Shown one piece after another: positions 33,179 through 35,219 of a stretch of DNA of 35,219 nt. Location of the stretch: NCBI GenBank assembly GCA_028572065.1, contig JAPVWK010000006.1, positions 1-35,219 on the forward strand. Direction: 5' to 3'. A model generated the notes under the pieces. That model worked only from the letters and a program-made list of their open reading frames with translations. It was not told where the DNA came from and did no database searches. Position numbers and translations under genes: made by a program. Source of the stretch: Candidatus Methanophagales archaeon (GTDB lineage Archaea; Halobacteriota; Syntropharchaeia; Alkanophagales; Methanospirareceae). The first letter of the stretch is position 1, and the number at the start of each line of letters is the position of its first letter.

Positions 33179-33204
33179 TTGGCATCAGAATAAATAGTAG
33201 ATGA

Positions 33205-34314
33205 ATGCTTATGAACAAAATCAAAATAGGGATTGTAGGAATTGGGAACTGCGCAAGTTCATTAATTCAAGGTATGGAGTACTATAGAAATAAAGATAGC
33301 AAAGAGGCTATTGGCTTGATGCACTGGGAGATCGGTGGTTACAAGCCATACAATATTGAGATAGTAGCCGCATTCGACATAGATAGAAGGAAGGTGGGAA
33401 AGGATGTATCAGAAGCCATTTTTCAACTCCCTAACTGCACTACCATCTTTTGTAAGGATATTCCAAAGACAGGAACCATAGTTAAGATGGGCAGTGTTTT
33501 TGATGGCATTGCCGAGCACATGAGTAATTACAATGAAAGATACACCTACCTGCTTTCTGATCAGAGAGAGGCAAGTAAAGAAGAGGTGGTAGGAGAACTC
33601 AAAAGATCAGGTGCCGAAATGCTCTTGAATTACCTTCCTGTTGGATCTGAAGAAGCCATTAAATTTTATGCCGAATGTGCCTTGGATGCGGGTGTCGGAT
33701 ACATAAACAACGTGCCAGTCTTCATTGCCAGCAGTCCCGAATGGAGCCTGCGTTTTGAAAACGAGGGGGTACCCATCATAGGAGACGATATAAAATCCCA
33801 GCTCGGCGCCACCATAGTGCATCGGGTCTTGACCAACCTTTTTAAAAGGCGGGGTGTGAAACTTGAGCGGACCTATCAGCTCAATACAGGGGGGAACACG
33901 GATTTTTTAAACATGCTCGACAGAAACCGTCTGGCTTCTAAAAAAGAGTCCAAGACCGAAGCTGTACAATCACAAACCAAAGACCGTTTGGCAGATGAAA
34001 ACGTTCACATCGGTCCCAGCGATTGGGTGGCATGGCAGAAAGATAACAAGGTCTGTTTCATACGGATGGAGGGCAATCTTATCGGCGACGTTCCCATGAA
34101 CCTTGAATTGCGGCTTTCTGTGGAAGATTCTCCGAACTCTGCGGGAGTGGTAATAGATGCTATAAGATACTGCAAACTGGCACTTGAAAGAGGTAAAGGG
34201 GGTGTTCTCTATTCACCTTCAGCCTATTTTATGAAACACCCCCCAAAGCAGTTTACCGATGATGAGGCATATCATTTAACAGAGGATTTCATCAAAGGAA
34301 GAAGAGAAGATTAG
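33205..34314 (+). CDS. ino1: Myo-inositol-1-phosphate synthase
   Basis: NAD-dependent enzyme that converts glucose 6-phosphate to L-myo-inositol 1-phosphate. The 369 residues match the bacterial/archaeal short form: Rossmann motif GIVGIGNCASSLIQG at residues 9-23, LLNYLPVGSEEA, VGYINNVPVFIASSP, the GDDIKSQLGATIVHR active-site segment with its lysine, and NTGGNTDFLNML. The start could be ATG 33205 or ATG 33211. Codon use is more mixed than in the mtr and marker genes, which may indicate transfer. Its product feeds inositol phospholipids or inositol-based glycoconjugates and solutes; the glycosyltransferase 22 bp downstream favours a glycolipid or glycoside route. Confidence 0.93.
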   Translation: MLMNKIKIGIVGIGNCASSLIQGMEYYRNKDSKEAIGLMHWEIGGYKPYNIEIVAAFDIDRRKVGKDVSEAIFQLPNCTTIFCKDIPKTGTIVKMGSVFDGIAEHMSNYNERYTYLLSDQREASKEEVVGELKRSGAEMLLNYLPVGSEEAIKFYAECALDAGVGYINNVPVFIASSPEWSLRFENEGVPIIGDDIKSQLGATIVHRVLTNLFKRRGVKLERTYQLNTGGNTDFLNMLDRNRLASKKESKTEAVQSQTKDRLADENVHIGPSDWVAWQKDNKVCFIRMEGNLIGDVPMNLELRLSVEDSPNSAGVVIDAIRYCKLALERGKGGVLYSPSAYFMKHPPKQFTDDEAYHLTEDFIKGRRED

Positions 34315-34336
34315 CGGAAAGCGAAGGATTTGACCA

Positions 34337-35219
34337 ATGAAAATCGCCTATGTATCTACTCATCTTCCCACACAATGTGGGATAGCAACCTATACGGATT
34401 ATCTCATTCATGGTATAAGAAAAGCAGACCCCGCATCAGAAGTTAAGATCGTTGCCGAGCAGGGAGCATCTCCAATAAAGGATGATAATCTTGAAGTGAT
34501 CCCCTGTTGGGATAGAAACGAGAATTATGTAGACCCTATCATTTCACACACAAAGGGTTTCGATGTCATTCATATTCAACACGAATATAGTATTTACAAC
34601 TTTAATGACAGATTACCCACTCTGCTCAAGGGATTGGATGAAAAAGCTAAAAAGATAATCACCATCCACTGTGTAAGACCCGCTCAATTCTCTGAAAGAG
34701 GGGCTGTCGATGAGGATTTTGCCGCAAGAATTGCTACACTTGCAGATGCGGTCATCGTGCATCTACCAACCCAGGAAGCAATACTCACTCGGCTGGGTGT
34801 ACCATCAAAAAAGATCCATATTATCCCTCATGGAACAGAACTCAACGATGAAGACAAAGAACTTTCGCGCAAAAGGCTTGGGCTGCCAGTGGATGCAAAG
34901 ATACTCCTCATGATCGGATTTATCAAGAGGCACAAGTGTCTACACATCGTCCTTGATACCCTTGTTGAGATACTGGAAAAATTCAAAGACGTGTATTTAT
35001 TTGTAGCAGGTGGTCTTGCACCAACCGCTTTAAAGAGTGATATAAAGTACGCAGAATATATAGGTAGAAAGATAGAGGAACTAGGGCTTCAAAAGAATGT
35101 CATTTATCCAAATAAATTCTTCCCAAACGAAGATGTTCCCTATCTGCTTAGCTCTGCGGACATCGTCCTTTTCCCGTACTATGAGGAAGACCGATCTGCC
35201 TCTGGCTCATTTCATCTGG
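34337..35219 (+). CDS. GT4-family glycosyltransferase, cut by the right edge
   Basis: Begins MKIAYVSTHLPTQCGIATY at ATG 34337 after GGAAAGCGAAGGATT and stays open to the end of the window, 294 codons. It is a GT-B enzyme of the GT4 type: the N-terminal domain has the GIATYTDYL loop, VIHIQHEYSIYNF, and IITIHCVRP; the linker has VIVHLPTQEAILTRLGVP and IHIIPHGTE; the C-terminal domain starts LLMIGFIKRHK and has VYLFVAGG. The window ends at SSADIVLFPYYEEDRSASG, which is the donor-binding E-x7-E region. Next to ino1, an inositol-phosphate or inositol-lipid acceptor (as in MshA or PimA-like enzymes) is a plausible but unproven guess. Confidence 0.88.
   Translation, partial: MKIAYVSTHLPTQCGIATYTDYLIHGIRKADPASEVKIVAEQGASPIKDDNLEVIPCWDRNENYVDPIISHTKGFDVIHIQHEYSIYNFNDRLPTLLKGLDEKAKKIITIHCVRPAQFSERGAVDEDFAARIATLADAVIVHLPTQEAILTRLGVPSKKIHIIPHGTELNDEDKELSRKRLGLPVDAKILLMIGFIKRHKCLHIVLDTLVEILEKFKDVYLFVAGGLAPTALKSDIKYAEYIGRKIEELGLQKNVIYPNKFFPNEDVPYLLSSADIVLFPYYEEDRSASGSFHL

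Overview
The window comes from a euryarchaeon with methanogenesis-type C1 metabolism, most likely an anaerobic methane or alkane oxidiser related to ANME-1 (Methanophagales) or another Methanomicrobia-like methanogen. The evidence is a complete eight-gene mtr operon (mtrEDCBAFGH), two copies of the methyl-CoM reductase activation ATPase AtwA, McrC, three methanogenesis marker proteins (7, 14 and 17), archaeal ribosomal and RNA polymerase genes, archaeal RibC, GGGP synthase and BRE/TATA promoters. The ANME-1 placement is inference, because the window holds no mcrA or rRNA gene.

Layout. 1-1066: the end of an insertion sequence that appears to cut a KaiC-like ATPase gene. 1187-2984: an information-processing operon (eL18, uL13, uS9, RpoN, tRNA-Pro(CGG), RpoK). 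3012-6906: metG and ribC separated by two paralogous secreted-protein genes. This is a tandem segmental duplication whose junction still carries a ribC 5' stub joined to a metG 5' stub. 6909-8438: a dihydropteroate synthase-related protein. 8471-11672: a small defence island with MntA/HepT and an AIPR protein, bracketed by what look like in-frame internally deleted remnants of a restriction helicase/nuclease and its DNA methyltransferase. 11798-15818: dnaJ, dnaK and endonuclease IV. 15896-16631: a shrunken IS1634-like element with 22-bp inverted ends.

16670-31518 is the methane-metabolism core. An atwA-atwA-mcrC operon is followed (reading rightward) by a translationally coupled U32-U32-122aa operon, the mtr operon with a strong leaderless promoter and a terminator-like end, then divergent mmp14 and an mmp17-mmp7 pair. 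Mtr couples methyl transfer between H4MPT and CoM to sodium transport. AtwA, McrC, Mmp7 and Mmp17 belong to ATP-driven activation of MCR. The U32 trio embedded between these sets has no assigned role and is the most interesting functional candidate.

31562-35219: GGGP synthase (archaeal lipid synthesis), an acidic orphan gene, a roughly 400-bp non-coding stretch with a strong promoter that may make a stable RNA, then myo-inositol-1-phosphate synthase and a GT4 glycosyltransferase cut by the right edge. The last two look like an inositol-lipid or glycoconjugate pair with somewhat different codon use.
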